NCBI RefSeq assembly: GCF_900109615.1
Contig: NZ_FOIX01000001.1
Coordinates: forward strand, 682,001-746,000
DNA: 64,000 bases
Direction of reading: 5' to 3'
Source: Kaistella antarctica
GTDB taxonomy: Bacteria; Bacteroidota; Bacteroidia; Flavobacteriales; Weeksellaceae
Shown: positions 53,207 to 61,882 of the stretch, one piece after another
How positions within the stretch are numbered: the stretch's first letter is position 1
Layout of the letters: each line of letters opens with the position of its first letter
Program-made: the position numbers and the translations under genes
The notes under the pieces: model-generated
The model's input: only the letters and a program-made list of their open reading frames with translations
Database searches by the model: none
Told to the model about the DNA's origin: nothing

Positions 53207-55384
53207 ATGAAAACAAAAATCTTTACTACATTTCTGCTCTTTTTAGCATTGATGAGTTTTGGTCAAAATTACTGGACTAAAGCTCCTGTTACTCCAACCC
53301 AAAATCTTGCGCAACGTTGGGTTCAACCAAAAGCATTTACCCTTTATCAAGTGAATCTAGCGCAATTAAAAAATGATTTAGCTCAAGTTCCAAATCGACT
53401 TTCAAACGATAACTCTAAAACAGTTATTTTCCCGACTTCGGATGGTAAATTTAAAGAATATGTGGTGCAGGAAGCTTCTGTTATGGAAGCAGCTTTGCAG
53501 GCAAAATATCCCGAAATCCGTTCTTACGCCGGCTGGGAAAAGAATAACAAACAGAATTCAATCCGTTTCAGCGTAACTCCAGATAATGGGATTAGCGCCA
53601 TGTATTTTGACGGTTGGACAATTAGTTATCTCGACAAATTTACCGCAGACCAGTCGAAATACATTTTTTACAAGAGAGAAGATTTACCTGTAAATGACCG
53701 CTTATTTGAATGTTCAGTTCAAGGTCTAGGTGACCAGATGACTGAAGATCCTGTGGCTAAAGCGCCCTTGGTAACCGATGGACAATTTAGAACGTATCGT
53801 TTGGCACTTGCAGCAACTGCAGAATACACTGCTTATCACGGCGGAACAGTGGCGAAAGCTTTAGCAGCGATGGCCGTAACCATGACTCGGGTTAATGGAA
53901 TTTATGAAAAATCAATTTCGGTGACCATGGTGATGGTTGCCAATAATAATCTTTTAATTTATACCGATCCTGTAAAAGATCCTTACACCAATGATGATGG
54001 TTTTGAAATGCTGGATGAAAATACTGCGAACGTTAATGCCGTTATCGGTGCAGCCAATTTTGATGTCGGACATGTGTTTTCTACAGGCGGTGGTGGAGTC
54101 GCAGGATTAGGAGTGATTTGTACCTCAAGAAAAGCAGAAGGTGTTACAGGTTCTGGTGCACCCATTAATGATCCTTTTGATATTGATTACGTCGCTCACG
54201 AAATGGGTCATCAATTCGGTGGGAATCACACGTTCAGATCTGCAACTGGGTCATGTTCTGGAAATGCTAATAACACGACGGCTTTTGAACCCGGTAGCGG
54301 CTCGACGATAATGGCTTATGCCGGAATTTGTGGAATTAATAATGTGCAGTCAAACAGTGATGCTTATTTTCACTCGGCCAGTATTAATGAAATGTACAAG
54401 GTCGTAACGAGAGTAAGTGATTGTGCTGTTAAAGTCAGTAATAATAACCAAGTTCCTACGGCGGATGCAGGATTAGATTATATCATTCCGAGAGGAACTG
54501 CTTTTGTTTTAACAGGTTTAGGAACCGATCCAGACAATGATCCAATTACGTATTTGTGGGAGCAGCTAGATCGTCAAACCAATGTGCAGCCGCCAGTTTC
54601 GACTGCAATCGGTGGGCCTGTTTACCGTTCATTAACTCCTACTGTTTCGCCTTCACGCTACTTTCCGATGATGAGTTCTATTTTAGCCAATAATCTGGTT
54701 CCGAAATGGGAAGTAACGCCAAGTGTACCACGACTATTAAATTTCTCGCTCCTTGTTAATGACAACAAAGTAACTGGAAATCAAGCGGCAAGAGATCAAA
54801 CCTTAATCAGTGTTGTAGCAGCAGGACCTTTCAAAGTAACTTCGCAAACTACCAATATTGAATATGATGGCGCTGTGCCAATGACCGTAACTTGGGATGT
54901 AGCGGGAACTGACATTGCCCCTATAAATACGCAAAATGTTCAGGTTCTTTTAACGAGAAATGGTGGCGTGAGTTTCGAAGTTCTGGCAGCAAGAGTACCC
55001 AATAATGGATCAGCTGATGTGATGCTTCCAAATGAAAATATAGCCTCGGCAAGAATTATGGTGAAAGCGGTTGATAATATTTATTTCGCGATCAATTTTT
55101 CTTACTTTAAAATTAAAAAAGGAAACTTGGCCACGGTTGATAGTAAACTGAAAAGTTTATCTATTTATCCTAATCCTGCTAAAAATGAAGTTAATGTGAG
55201 AATGAATAAATCTGAAGGTGCGAAATACATGATTTATGATGCATCTGGAAGATTATTAACTTCTGGAAATGTATCTGCGGAAGGTAAAATTAATACCGAC
55301 AAAATCTCTAACGGAAATTACATTTTGACCATTCAAATTAATAGTGGTGAAAAAATATCGGAGAAATTAATGATTAAAAAGTAA
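53207..55384 (+). CDS. Reprolysin-like (M12B) metalloprotease with T9SS sorting domain
   Basis: A 725-residue secreted zinc protease. The signal peptide is MKTKIFTTFLLFLALMSFGQ. The metzincin site HEMGHQFGGNH spans residues 331-341 (His331, Glu332, His335, His341) with the Met-turn in STIMAYAG. A Pro-rich beta-sandwich region follows (fibronectin/PKD-like, TADAGLDYIIPRG and ITYLWEQLD). The last 70 residues (LSIYPNPAKNEVNV ... ISNGNYILTI) are a T9SS type A sorting domain. It is the second gene after the lipoprotein and ends before a strong hairpin. It resembles known flavobacterial extracellular proteases; substrate unknown. Confidence 0.93.
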   Translation: MKTKIFTTFLLFLALMSFGQNYWTKAPVTPTQNLAQRWVQPKAFTLYQVNLAQLKNDLAQVPNRLSNDNSKTVIFPTSDGKFKEYVVQEASVMEAALQAKYPEIRSYAGWEKNNKQNSIRFSVTPDNGISAMYFDGWTISYLDKFTADQSKYIFYKREDLPVNDRLFECSVQGLGDQMTEDPVAKAPLVTDGQFRTYRLALAATAEYTAYHGGTVAKALAAMAVTMTRVNGIYEKSISVTMVMVANNNLLIYTDPVKDPYTNDDGFEMLDENTANVNAVIGAANFDVGHVFSTGGGGVAGLGVICTSRKAEGVTGSGAPINDPFDIDYVAHEMGHQFGGNHTFRSATGSCSGNANNTTAFEPGSGSTIMAYAGICGINNVQSNSDAYFHSASINEMYKVVTRVSDCAVKVSNNNQVPTADAGLDYIIPRGTAFVLTGLGTDPDNDPITYLWEQLDRQTNVQPPVSTAIGGPVYRSLTPTVSPSRYFPMMSSILANNLVPKWEVTPSVPRLLNFSLLVNDNKVTGNQAARDQTLISVVAAGPFKVTSQTTNIEYDGAVPMTVTWDVAGTDIAPINTQNVQVLLTRNGGVSFEVLAARVPNNGSADVMLPNENIASARIMVKAVDNIYFAINFSYFKIKKGNLATVDSKLKSLSIYPNPAKNEVNVRMNKSEGAKYMIYDASGRLLTSGNVSAEGKINTDKISNGNYILTIQINSGEKISEKLMIKK

Positions 55385-55404
55385 TTTTTAAATTTTTTGA
55401 TTAT

Positions 55405-55436
55405 AATAAGGATGCTGGTGAGTCGGCATCCTTATT
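55405..55436 (+). terminator. Terminator after metalloprotease
   Basis: AATAAGGATGC and GCATCCTTATT form a perfect 11-bp stem with a 10-base loop, followed by a short T-tract. Confidence 0.82.
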
Positions 55437-55545
55437 TGTTTTAATTAAAATCATAAAAAACTTTTTTGATCAAGATGCATTTCACCTTTCAACAGAAGTT
55501 CAAAATAGGCATATTTGCGGAGTAATGGGATGTTGTAATTTTAAA

Positions 55546-56916
55546 ATGAAGAAATATATTTATTTGGCAATCATCGTTGTGATTGTATATTGCTTTCAAT
55601 CTTTTTTTCTGGCCGCAGGTGGAATCGGCGCAGACAGTCTGTCTTATTTTGGGATTGCCTCGGATCTGCCGAATCTTGTCACAAATCTTTTTCCCTTAGG
55701 TTTCCCTGCATTGATTAAATTTTGCCATTTTATTTTTCAGGATTATTTCTGGGCATCAAAAATGCTGAATATTTCAATGGTTATTTCGATGCTGCTATTT
55801 TCTTATTTCAAGCAATTCTATTTTAGAGAGACCGTTTTATTATTCACTGGGAAGTCAATTTTCTTTGCTTTGAATATTGTTTCTTCAGAAGGTCCTTTCC
55901 TTTTTCTACTTTATTTCCTATTCTATTTTTTACACGAAAGATTTCATGATAAAATAAAATCGGGAACTTTTCTCTTAGGGGCTTCCCTAATTATGTTTCT
56001 ATTATTTACAGTCCGTTATTCCGGAATCTATATTTATTTAGCAATTGGATTGTTTTGGATGGTAATGGTTATTAAAAGAAAAGCTTTTGCGCCCAATTTT
56101 GATCTTTTTAGATTTCTAGTATTTTCTGGAATCGGGATCGCGGCATATCTTTGCTTTAATTTTCTTACTTTCGGAAGTTACACTGGGGAACACCTTCGCG
56201 GCGCCCCTACACAGTATCAAACGGTTTATATTTATCGGAATCTTTTGGGAATGGCAAATGTTATCGATCCCTTTATCGGCTTGAAACCATCCTCTAATAG
56301 TTTTACAAGTCTGGCTTTTCAGGTTCTTATCCTAATAGTCGATCTCGTTTTACTGGGTTATTTAATAAAATTATACCAACGGAGAAAAAATTTATTTACC
56401 AGAGAATTTCATCATTTACTTTGGGTGATTGCCGGGATTTACACCGTAGCTCTATTCATCTCAGGAATTTTTCAGCAAATCGAAGAAATGAATGTGAGAA
56501 TGCTTGCTGCGGCTAATTTATGTCTGTTTTTTTCTTTTCTACTTATTTATTTCAAAGGTTTAAAATCAGACCGACTTATTTTTAGATTAAGCTGCTTTTT
56601 TCTAGGCTTCTTAACTTTCTACAGTTTAAAAAGTCCAGCAAATTATTTGGAAAACAAAGCAAAGATTGTAGAGCAGATGCCCAAATTCAAGTCAAAAAAA
56701 TATTTGTATGATAATGAGCACAATCAAAAAATAACTGCGACCTATTATTTTCCAGTTTTGGAAAAATCCTTTAGCTATCAGCATACCAATTCGCAGAAAG
56801 GTTTCATCAAACAAAGCATCGCAGGAACGGTTAATCCTCAAATTAAATGGTTGAAGTACGACACCGTTCCAGATAAATCTTCCATTCTTTACACTTCTGA
56901 ATTGGTGTTGAAATGA
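55546..56916 (+). CDS. Polytopic membrane protein, possibly glycosyltransferase-like
   Basis: A 456-residue protein with about ten to twelve hydrophobic helices spread over residues 5-385, then a C-terminal soluble segment of about 70 residues. Loop patterns (GGIGADSLSYFGIASDL, where an acidic residue follows the first helix) resemble GT-C type glycosyltransferases or ArnT-like lipid-A enzymes, but no motif is decisive. The ATG at 55546 is preferred over one at 55525 because MKKYIYLAIIVVIV starts the first helix normally. It stands alone, before the ribosomal operon. Confidence 0.65.
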   Translation: MKKYIYLAIIVVIVYCFQSFFLAAGGIGADSLSYFGIASDLPNLVTNLFPLGFPALIKFCHFIFQDYFWASKMLNISMVISMLLFSYFKQFYFRETVLLFTGKSIFFALNIVSSEGPFLFLLYFLFYFLHERFHDKIKSGTFLLGASLIMFLLFTVRYSGIYIYLAIGLFWMVMVIKRKAFAPNFDLFRFLVFSGIGIAAYLCFNFLTFGSYTGEHLRGAPTQYQTVYIYRNLLGMANVIDPFIGLKPSSNSFTSLAFQVLILIVDLVLLGYLIKLYQRRKNLFTREFHHLLWVIAGIYTVALFISGIFQQIEEMNVRMLAAANLCLFFSFLLIYFKGLKSDRLIFRLSCFFLGFLTFYSLKSPANYLENKAKIVEQMPKFKSKKYLYDNEHNQKITATYYFPVLEKSFSYQHTNSQKGFIKQSIAGTVNPQIKWLKYDTVPDKSSILYTSELVLK

Positions 56917-56975
56917 TCCTAGTGGTTGACTAAATTAGACTTAATTATCACAAACTTTACAATTAATCATTCGAG

Positions 56976-57007
56976 TTTGTGGGTTACAAAATAATTTCTT
57001 ACTTTTG
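56976..57007 (+). promoter_or_regulatory. Consensus Bacteroidetes promoter of the rpsL operon
   Basis: TTTG (56976-56979), 20 bases, then TACTTTTG (57000-57007). Both boxes are exact and ideally spaced. Transcription should start near 57013, about 18 bases before rpsL. Confidence 0.88.
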
Positions 57008-57030
57008 CCACCTAAAATAAAAAGCAATAA

Positions 57031-57444
57031 ATGCCTACTATTCAACAATTAGTAAGAAAAGGAAGAGTCTCGCTTGCCAAGAAGAGCAAATCGGCCGCCC
57101 TTGAATCTTGTCCACAAAGACGAGGTGTATGTACAAGAGTATACACCACAACTCCAAAGAAACCTAACTCTGCACTTAGAAAAGTTGCAAGGGTACGACT
57201 TTCTAATGGTAAAGAAGTTAACGCCTATATCCCGGGCGAAGGACATAATCTTCAAGAGCACTCGATAGTATTGGTTAGAGGCGGAAGGGTGAAAGACCTA
57301 CCGGGAGTACGTTATCACATTGTTCGTGGAGCTTTGGATACCGCAGGTGTAGCTGGGAGAACCCAGAGACGATCTAAATACGGAGCTAAAAGACCAAAAC
57401 CAGGTCAAGCTGCGGCAGCACCAGCAAAAGGTAAGAAAAAGTAA
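57031..57444 (+). CDS. rpsL: 30S ribosomal protein S12
   Basis: A 137-residue decoding-centre protein. It begins [12 protein letters not shown]. The streptomycin-related positions show the wild-type residues: Lys in [14 protein letters not shown] and Lys in [13 protein letters not shown]. The C-terminus is an Ala/Lys-rich extension. It heads the rpsL-rpsG-fusA-rpsJ operon under a consensus promoter. Confidence 0.98.
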   Translation: MPTIQQLVRKGRVSLAKKSKSAALESCPQRRGVCTRVYTTTPKKPNSALRKVARVRLSNGKEVNAYIPGEGHNLQEHSIVLVRGGRVKDLPGVRYHIVRGALDTAGVAGRTQRRSKYGAKRPKPGQAAAAPAKGKKK

Positions 57445-57469
57445 TTATTAATTAGTAAGAAACGAAACA

Positions 57470-57946
57470 ATGAGAAAGACAAAAGCGAAAAAGAGACCGT
57501 TGTTACCGGATCCAAAATTTAATGATCAACTGGTAACAAGATTTGTAAACAACTTAATGTTTGATGGTAAAAAATCCATCGCATTTAGAATTTTCTATGA
57601 TGCATTAGATATCGTAGAAAGCAAAAAAGGAGATAACGAAAAAGAAGCTTTGGAAATCTGGAAAGATGCCTTAACTAACGTTATGCCTCATGTAGAAGTA
57701 CGCTCAAGAAGAATCGGTGGTGCAAATTTCCAGATTCCAATGCCAATTAGAGCTGATAGAAAAATTTCTATGGCGATGAAATGGTTAATAAAATATTCTA
57801 CAGCAAGAAACGATAAATCAATGGCTCAGAAATTAGCCTCTGAAGTTATCGCTGCTGCTAAAGAAGAAGGTGCTGCTTATAAAAAGAAAACAGACACTCA
57901 TAGAATGGCTGAAGCAAACAAAGCATTTTCACACTTTAAATTCTAA
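57470..57946 (+). CDS. rpsG: 30S ribosomal protein S7
   Basis: A 158-residue protein that organises the 3' domain of 16S rRNA. It has the [17 protein letters not shown] start, a [12 protein letters not shown] loop and a C-terminal [15 protein letters not shown] helix. It starts 25 bases after rpsL and ends 6 bases before fusA, in the usual str operon order. Confidence 0.98.
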   Translation: MRKTKAKKRPLLPDPKFNDQLVTRFVNNLMFDGKKSIAFRIFYDALDIVESKKGDNEKEALEIWKDALTNVMPHVEVRSRRIGGANFQIPMPIRADRKISMAMKWLIKYSTARNDKSMAQKLASEVIAAAKEEGAAYKKKTDTHRMAEANKAFSHFKF

Positions 57947-57952
57947 TCTGAA

Positions 57953-60070
57953 ATGGCAAGAGATCTTAAGTATACAAGAAATATCGGTATTGCTGCGCAC
58001 ATTGATGCGGGTAAGACTACCACTACAGAAAGAATTTTATTTTATACAGGTAAAACTCACAAATTAGGAGAAACTCATCAAGGTTCATCTCAAATGGACT
58101 GGATGGAGCAGGAAGCAGAAAGAGGTATTACAATTACTTCAGCAGCGACAACCTGTAAATGGATTTTCCCAAGATTTAATGGGGAACCTACTCCTGATGC
58201 ACACGAATACCATTTTAATATTATCGATACTCCAGGACACGTAGATTTTACGGTTGAGGTAAATCGTTCTTTAAGAGTATTAGATGGTTTAGTGTTTTTA
58301 TTCTCGGCGGTTGATGGTGTTGAGCCTCAATCTGAAACCAACTGGAGATTGGCTGACAATTACAACGTTGCGAGAATGGGATTTGTAAACAAAATGGACC
58401 GACAAGGTGCTGACTTCTTAATGGTTGTAAAACAAGTTAAGGAAATGCTAGGATCGAATGCAGTGCCAATCGTTTTACCAATCGGTGCTGAAGAAACCTT
58501 CACTGGTGTTGTAGATTTGATTAAGAACCGTGCTATTATGTGGCATGACGAAACTCAAGGTGCAACCTTCGACGTTATTCCAATTCCGGAAGAAATGTTG
58601 GCTGAAGTTCACGAATACAGAGAAAAATTAGTTGAAGCAGTTGCTGATTATGATGACACTTTGATGGAGAAATTCTTCGAAGATCCAGATTCAATTTCAG
58701 AAGACGAAATCAACGAAGCTTTGAGAAAAGCAACCATCGATATGTCGATTATCCCAATGACTTGTGGTTCTTCATTTAAGAATAAAGGAGTACAGTTTAT
58801 GTTGGATGCAGTATGTAAATACTTGCCTTCACCAATGGATAAAGATTCAATCGTAGGTACCAATCCTAAAACTGATGAGGAAGTTTCAAGACAACCTTCA
58901 GTTACGGAACCGTTCTCAGCTTTAGCATTTAAAATTGCTACCGATCCTTTCGTAGGAAGATTAGCTTTCTTTAGAGCGTATTCAGGAAGGCTTGATGCAG
59001 GTTCTTATGTGTTAAACACAAGATCAGGTAACAAAGAAAGAATTTCTAGAATTTACCAAATGCACGCTAACAAGCAAAATCCCGTAGAATATATTGAAGC
59101 AGGAGATATTGGTGCAGCTGTTGGATTTAAAGATATTAAAACTGGAGATACTTTGTGTGATGAGAAACATCCAATTGTTCTAGAATCGATGGTGTTCCCA
59201 GATCCAGTAATCGGTATCGCAGTAGAACCTAAAACAAAAGCAGATCAGGATAAAATGGGGAACGCTTTGGCAAAATTGTCCGAAGAAGATCCTACTTTCC
59301 AAGTGAAAACTGACGAAGCTTCTGGTCAAACGATTATTTCAGGAATGGGTGAACTTCACCTTGACATCTTGATCGATCGTATGAGAAGAGAATTCAAAGT
59401 TGAGGTTAACCAAGGTGAACCACAAGTAGAATATAAAGAAAACCTTACAATGGTTGCGGCTCACAGAGAAGTTTACAAAAAACAATCAGGTGGTCGTGGT
59501 AAATTTGCAGATATTCAGTTCGAATTAGGCCCAACCGATGACGGTAAAGCTGGTTTAGTATTCGTAAATGAAATTAAAGGTGGTAACATTCCGAGAGAAT
59601 TTATCCCATCTGTAGAAAAAGGTTTCAAAGAATCTATGAAAAACGGTCCTCTAGCAGGATTTGAAGTAGAAGGAATTAAAGTAACTTTGAAAGACGGATC
59701 TTTCCACGCAGTGGATTCAGATGCATTATCTTTTGAACTTGCAGCAAAAATGGGCTTTAGAGAAGCAGGTAAAAAAGCGAAACCAGTTATCATGGAACCG
59801 ATCATGAAATTGGAAGTAGTAACTCCAGAAGAATACATGGGAGATATCGTTGGTGACCTTAACAGAAGAAGAGGAACAGTAAACGGTATGGACGACAGAA
59901 ACAACGCGAAAGTAATCAAAGGATTCGTTCCACTTTCAGAAATGTTCGGTTATGTAACTTCATTGAGAACCTTGTCTTCAGGTAGAGCAACATCTTCTAT
60001 GGAATTCGAAAAATACGAAGCAGCTCCACAAAGTGTCGCTGAAAAAGTAATCGAAAAAGCAAGAGGTTAA
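57953..60070 (+). CDS. fusA: Elongation factor G
   Basis: A 705-residue translational GTPase that moves tRNA and mRNA after peptide transfer. The G1 loop is [10 protein letters not shown], followed by [18 protein letters not shown] (G2), DTPGHVDF (G3) and NKMDRQGAD (G4). Domains II-V follow, ending with [16 protein letters not shown]. Length is normal. It follows rpsG by 6 bases and precedes rpsJ by 18. No tuf gene follows, unlike the proteobacterial str operon. Confidence 0.98.
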   Translation: MARDLKYTRNIGIAAHIDAGKTTTTERILFYTGKTHKLGETHQGSSQMDWMEQEAERGITITSAATTCKWIFPRFNGEPTPDAHEYHFNIIDTPGHVDFTVEVNRSLRVLDGLVFLFSAVDGVEPQSETNWRLADNYNVARMGFVNKMDRQGADFLMVVKQVKEMLGSNAVPIVLPIGAEETFTGVVDLIKNRAIMWHDETQGATFDVIPIPEEMLAEVHEYREKLVEAVADYDDTLMEKFFEDPDSISEDEINEALRKATIDMSIIPMTCGSSFKNKGVQFMLDAVCKYLPSPMDKDSIVGTNPKTDEEVSRQPSVTEPFSALAFKIATDPFVGRLAFFRAYSGRLDAGSYVLNTRSGNKERISRIYQMHANKQNPVEYIEAGDIGAAVGFKDIKTGDTLCDEKHPIVLESMVFPDPVIGIAVEPKTKADQDKMGNALAKLSEEDPTFQVKTDEASGQTIISGMGELHLDILIDRMRREFKVEVNQGEPQVEYKENLTMVAAHREVYKKQSGGRGKFADIQFELGPTDDGKAGLVFVNEIKGGNIPREFIPSVEKGFKESMKNGPLAGFEVEGIKVTLKDGSFHAVDSDALSFELAAKMGFREAGKKAKPVIMEPIMKLEVVTPEEYMGDIVGDLNRRRGTVNGMDDRNNAKVIKGFVPLSEMFGYVTSLRTLSSGRATSSMEFEKYEAAPQSVAEKVIEKARG

Positions 60071-60088
60071 TATTTAAATTAGATCAAA

Positions 60089-60394
60089 ATGTCACAAAGA
60101 ATCAGAATAAAATTAAAATCTTACGATTACAATTTAGTAGACAAATCTGCTGAGAAAATCGTAAAAACGGTAAAAGCTACCGGTGCTGTTGTAAACGGTC
60201 CGATTCCTTTGCCAACGAATACGAGAATCTTCACCGTGTTGAGATCTCCTCACGTAAACAAAAAAGCAAGAGAACAGTTCCAATTATCTGCACACAAGCG
60301 ATTGATGGATATCTATTCTTCTTCTTCTAAAACTGTAGATGCCCTAATGAAATTAGAGTTACCTTCAGGAGTTGACGTAGAAATTAAAGTGTGA
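60089..60394 (+). CDS. rpsJ: 30S ribosomal protein S10
   Basis: A 101-residue protein of the 30S head, also NusE in antitermination. It carries [42 protein letters not shown] (split here by position, the loop contains the conserved [10 protein letters not shown]) and a C-terminal [10 protein letters not shown]. It is the last gene of the operon: a terminator follows within 25 bases and rplC does not follow, so the usual S10 operon continuation is absent here. Confidence 0.97.
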   Translation: MSQRIRIKLKSYDYNLVDKSAEKIVKTVKATGAVVNGPIPLPTNTRIFTVLRSPHVNKKAREQFQLSAHKRLMDIYSSSSKTVDALMKLELPSGVDVEIKV

Positions 60395-60417
60395 TAATTT
60401 AATTATCGTTCTTATAT

Positions 60418-60445
60418 AAATCCCTTTTCGAAAGATTAGGGATTT
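60418..60445 (+). terminator. Terminator after rpsJ
   Basis: AAATCCCT (60418-60425) and AGGGATTT (60438-60445) form a perfect 8-bp stem followed by three T in the run, 23 bases after the rpsJ stop. Confidence 0.82.
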
Positions 60446-60448
60446 TTT

Positions 60449-60480
60449 ACTTTGTCAAAGTTTCAAATCTTTGACAAAGT
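60449..60480. repeat. Palindrome with TTGTCAAAG core
   Basis: ACTTTGTCAAAG (60449-60460) and CTTTGACAAAGT (60469-60480) are perfect 12-bp inverted arms with an 8-base loop. The core TGTCAA...TTGACA is shared with the 33-nt palindromes at 35463 and 60664, so it may be a diverged relative. It sits three bases after the rpsJ terminator. Confidence 0.65.
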
Positions 60481-60535
60481 TTGCATCATCAATCTTTCAT
60501 TAGAAGCATCCAGATTATTTTATTTTTTCAAGATT

Positions 60536-60605
60536 GATCCAGCTGTACACTATATCTTTTTCTCGTCGTGCCTCCTCAAAAAAGGATGCCGTTTCCATCT
60601 GGGCT
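60536..60605 (-). repeat. Structured intergenic repeat element (copy 2, reverse strand)
   Basis: Read on the minus strand it starts AGCCCAGATGGAAACGG, then has ATCCTTTTTT, a short spacer and AAAAAGAT, and ends TAGTGTACAGCTGGATC. From memory this is the layout of a repeat common in flavobacterial intergenic DNA. The T-run and A-run can pair as a hairpin. No gene is present in 60395-60751; a plus-strand frame through this element is not supported. Confidence 0.55.
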
Positions 60606-60662
60606 AAAATATCAGTTGATCTATTTTTCAACGGAAATCCGGATCTATTGGAGAGTCTTTTC

Positions 60663-60697
60663 TAACCGTGTCAAGGTCTTAAACCTTGACACGGTTA
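60663..60697. repeat. 33-nt palindrome, copy 2
   Basis: TAACCGTGTCAAGGT (60663-60677) and ACCTTGACACGGTTA (60683-60697) form a perfect 15-bp stem with a 5-base loop. Over 33 bases it matches the element at 35463-35495 at 30 positions, differing only in the loop centre. Unlike that copy it has no long T-tract and no gene just upstream. Confidence 0.88.
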
Positions 60698-60751
60698 ATT
60701 TCCAAACCGATGTCGTAAAAACGATAAATCTAATTTCCTTATTTTCACCAA

Positions 60752-61024
60752 ATGAACGAATTCTTCATCGCCTTCTTTGCCACTATAAATGCTTTTAGCT
60801 TCATTTACTTCGGCCTCGACAAAAGAAAAGCACAAAAAAATCAACATCGAATAACAGAAAGGAAACTTTTAACAATGACCTTTTTCGGTGGCACCATAGG
60901 GTCAATTTTAGGAATGCTTATTTTCAAGCATAAAACCAATAAGAAAAATTTCATTTTGAAAATGCTGATTATCATACTGATTCAGTTTTTAATTTTATAT
61001 TTGCTTTACAATAATTACAAATGA
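60752..61024 (+). CDS. DUF1294 membrane protein
   Basis: A 90-residue protein with three hydrophobic segments. The DUF1294 signature YFGLDKRKAQKNQHRITERKLL is present, here at residues 19-40, followed by a Gly-rich helix FFGGTIGSILGMLIFKHKT. Family function is unknown. Its last four bases overlap the start of the GLPGLI gene (ATGA), so the two are coupled. Confidence 0.9.
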   Translation: MNEFFIAFFATINAFSFIYFGLDKRKAQKNQHRITERKLLTMTFFGGTIGSILGMLIFKHKTNKKNFILKMLIIILIQFLILYLLYNNYK

Positions 61025-61851
61025 AGTATTTAGTATTCCTGCTTTTTCCCTTTCTAGTTTCAGCTCAAACCCATCGTTTTATTTATGAATATCAATTCAA
61101 AAGTGATTCGCTGGCCAAAGAGTTCACCAAAGAAAATATGATTCTGGACATTAATCCAGAGGACGTGAAATTCTATCCTTACTTTTTTGCAGAAAATGAT
61201 TCCATTAATAAATTGAAGAGTATTAAAAATTCGGGTTGGGATGATGTGCTTCCCGTTATAAAGAGAAATCTAAATAGCAATAAAAACACTTCTTATATTT
61301 TACTAGATGATCTTTTCAGCCTTCAAACAGAAGATGAAATAAGTTGGAAATTATCTACTGAAACAAAATCAGTTGAGAATTATAAGTTGCAAAAAGCAAC
61401 CGCCACTTTCGGTGGCAGAAATTGGATCGCTTGGTTTAATACCAAAATCAATTTAAATGAAGGACCGTACAAATTCCGTGGATTGCCAGGATTGATTTTT
61501 GAAATTGCAGATGATCAAAATAGTTTCAGATTTAATTTAATAAAAAGTTATCAACTGAAATCGACGTATGATACTTCCGAATTTTTAGAATCATTTGCTG
61601 GTCAAAAAGCAATTCCGGTCTCAGAGAAAATTCTATTAAAAAAGCAATTGGAATTATTTAATGATCCTTTGCAGGATTTCAAAGAAGATTTTAAAAAAGG
61701 GACTGCCTCAGATAGTTTTTGGGTAATGGGAGTTCAGGTGAAAAGTCTCGAGCAATTTAAAGACTTGACTGTCCAGACGCAAGAAAGAATGCGAAAAGAA
61801 AATAATCCCATTGAATTAGATAAGGCCCTAAAATATCCCAAAGCAAAATAA
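61021..61851 (+). CDS. GLPGLI family protein
   Basis: A 276-residue exported protein with a signal peptide (MKYLVFLLFPFLVSAQ). The family signature is visible in NEGPYKFRGLPGLIFEI (residues about 150-166), where FRGLPGLI names the family. GLPGLI proteins are Bacteroidetes-specific, predicted periplasmic or surface beta proteins of unknown function. It overlaps DUF1294 by four bases and ends before a bidirectional terminator. Confidence 0.92.
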   Translation: MKYLVFLLFPFLVSAQTHRFIYEYQFKSDSLAKEFTKENMILDINPEDVKFYPYFFAENDSINKLKSIKNSGWDDVLPVIKRNLNSNKNTSYILLDDLFSLQTEDEISWKLSTETKSVENYKLQKATATFGGRNWIAWFNTKINLNEGPYKFRGLPGLIFEIADDQNSFRFNLIKSYQLKSTYDTSEFLESFAGQKAIPVSEKILLKKQLELFNDPLQDFKEDFKKGTASDSFWVMGVQVKSLEQFKDLTVQTQERMRKENNPIELDKALKYPKAK

Positions 61852-61857
61852 AAAAAA

Positions 61858-61874
61858 GGAATCGCATTGATTCC
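61858..61874. terminator. Bidirectional terminator
   Basis: GGAATC and GATTCC with loop GCATT form a stem extended by flanking A7 and T7 runs. It lies in the 31 bases between the convergent GLPGLI and repeat-protein genes. Confidence 0.83.
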
Positions 61875-61882
61875 TTTTTTTA

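Noticed and set aside
60568-60798. Plus-strand frame of 76 codons
   Set aside because: Runs through a structured repeat and a palindrome and overlaps the DUF1294 start.
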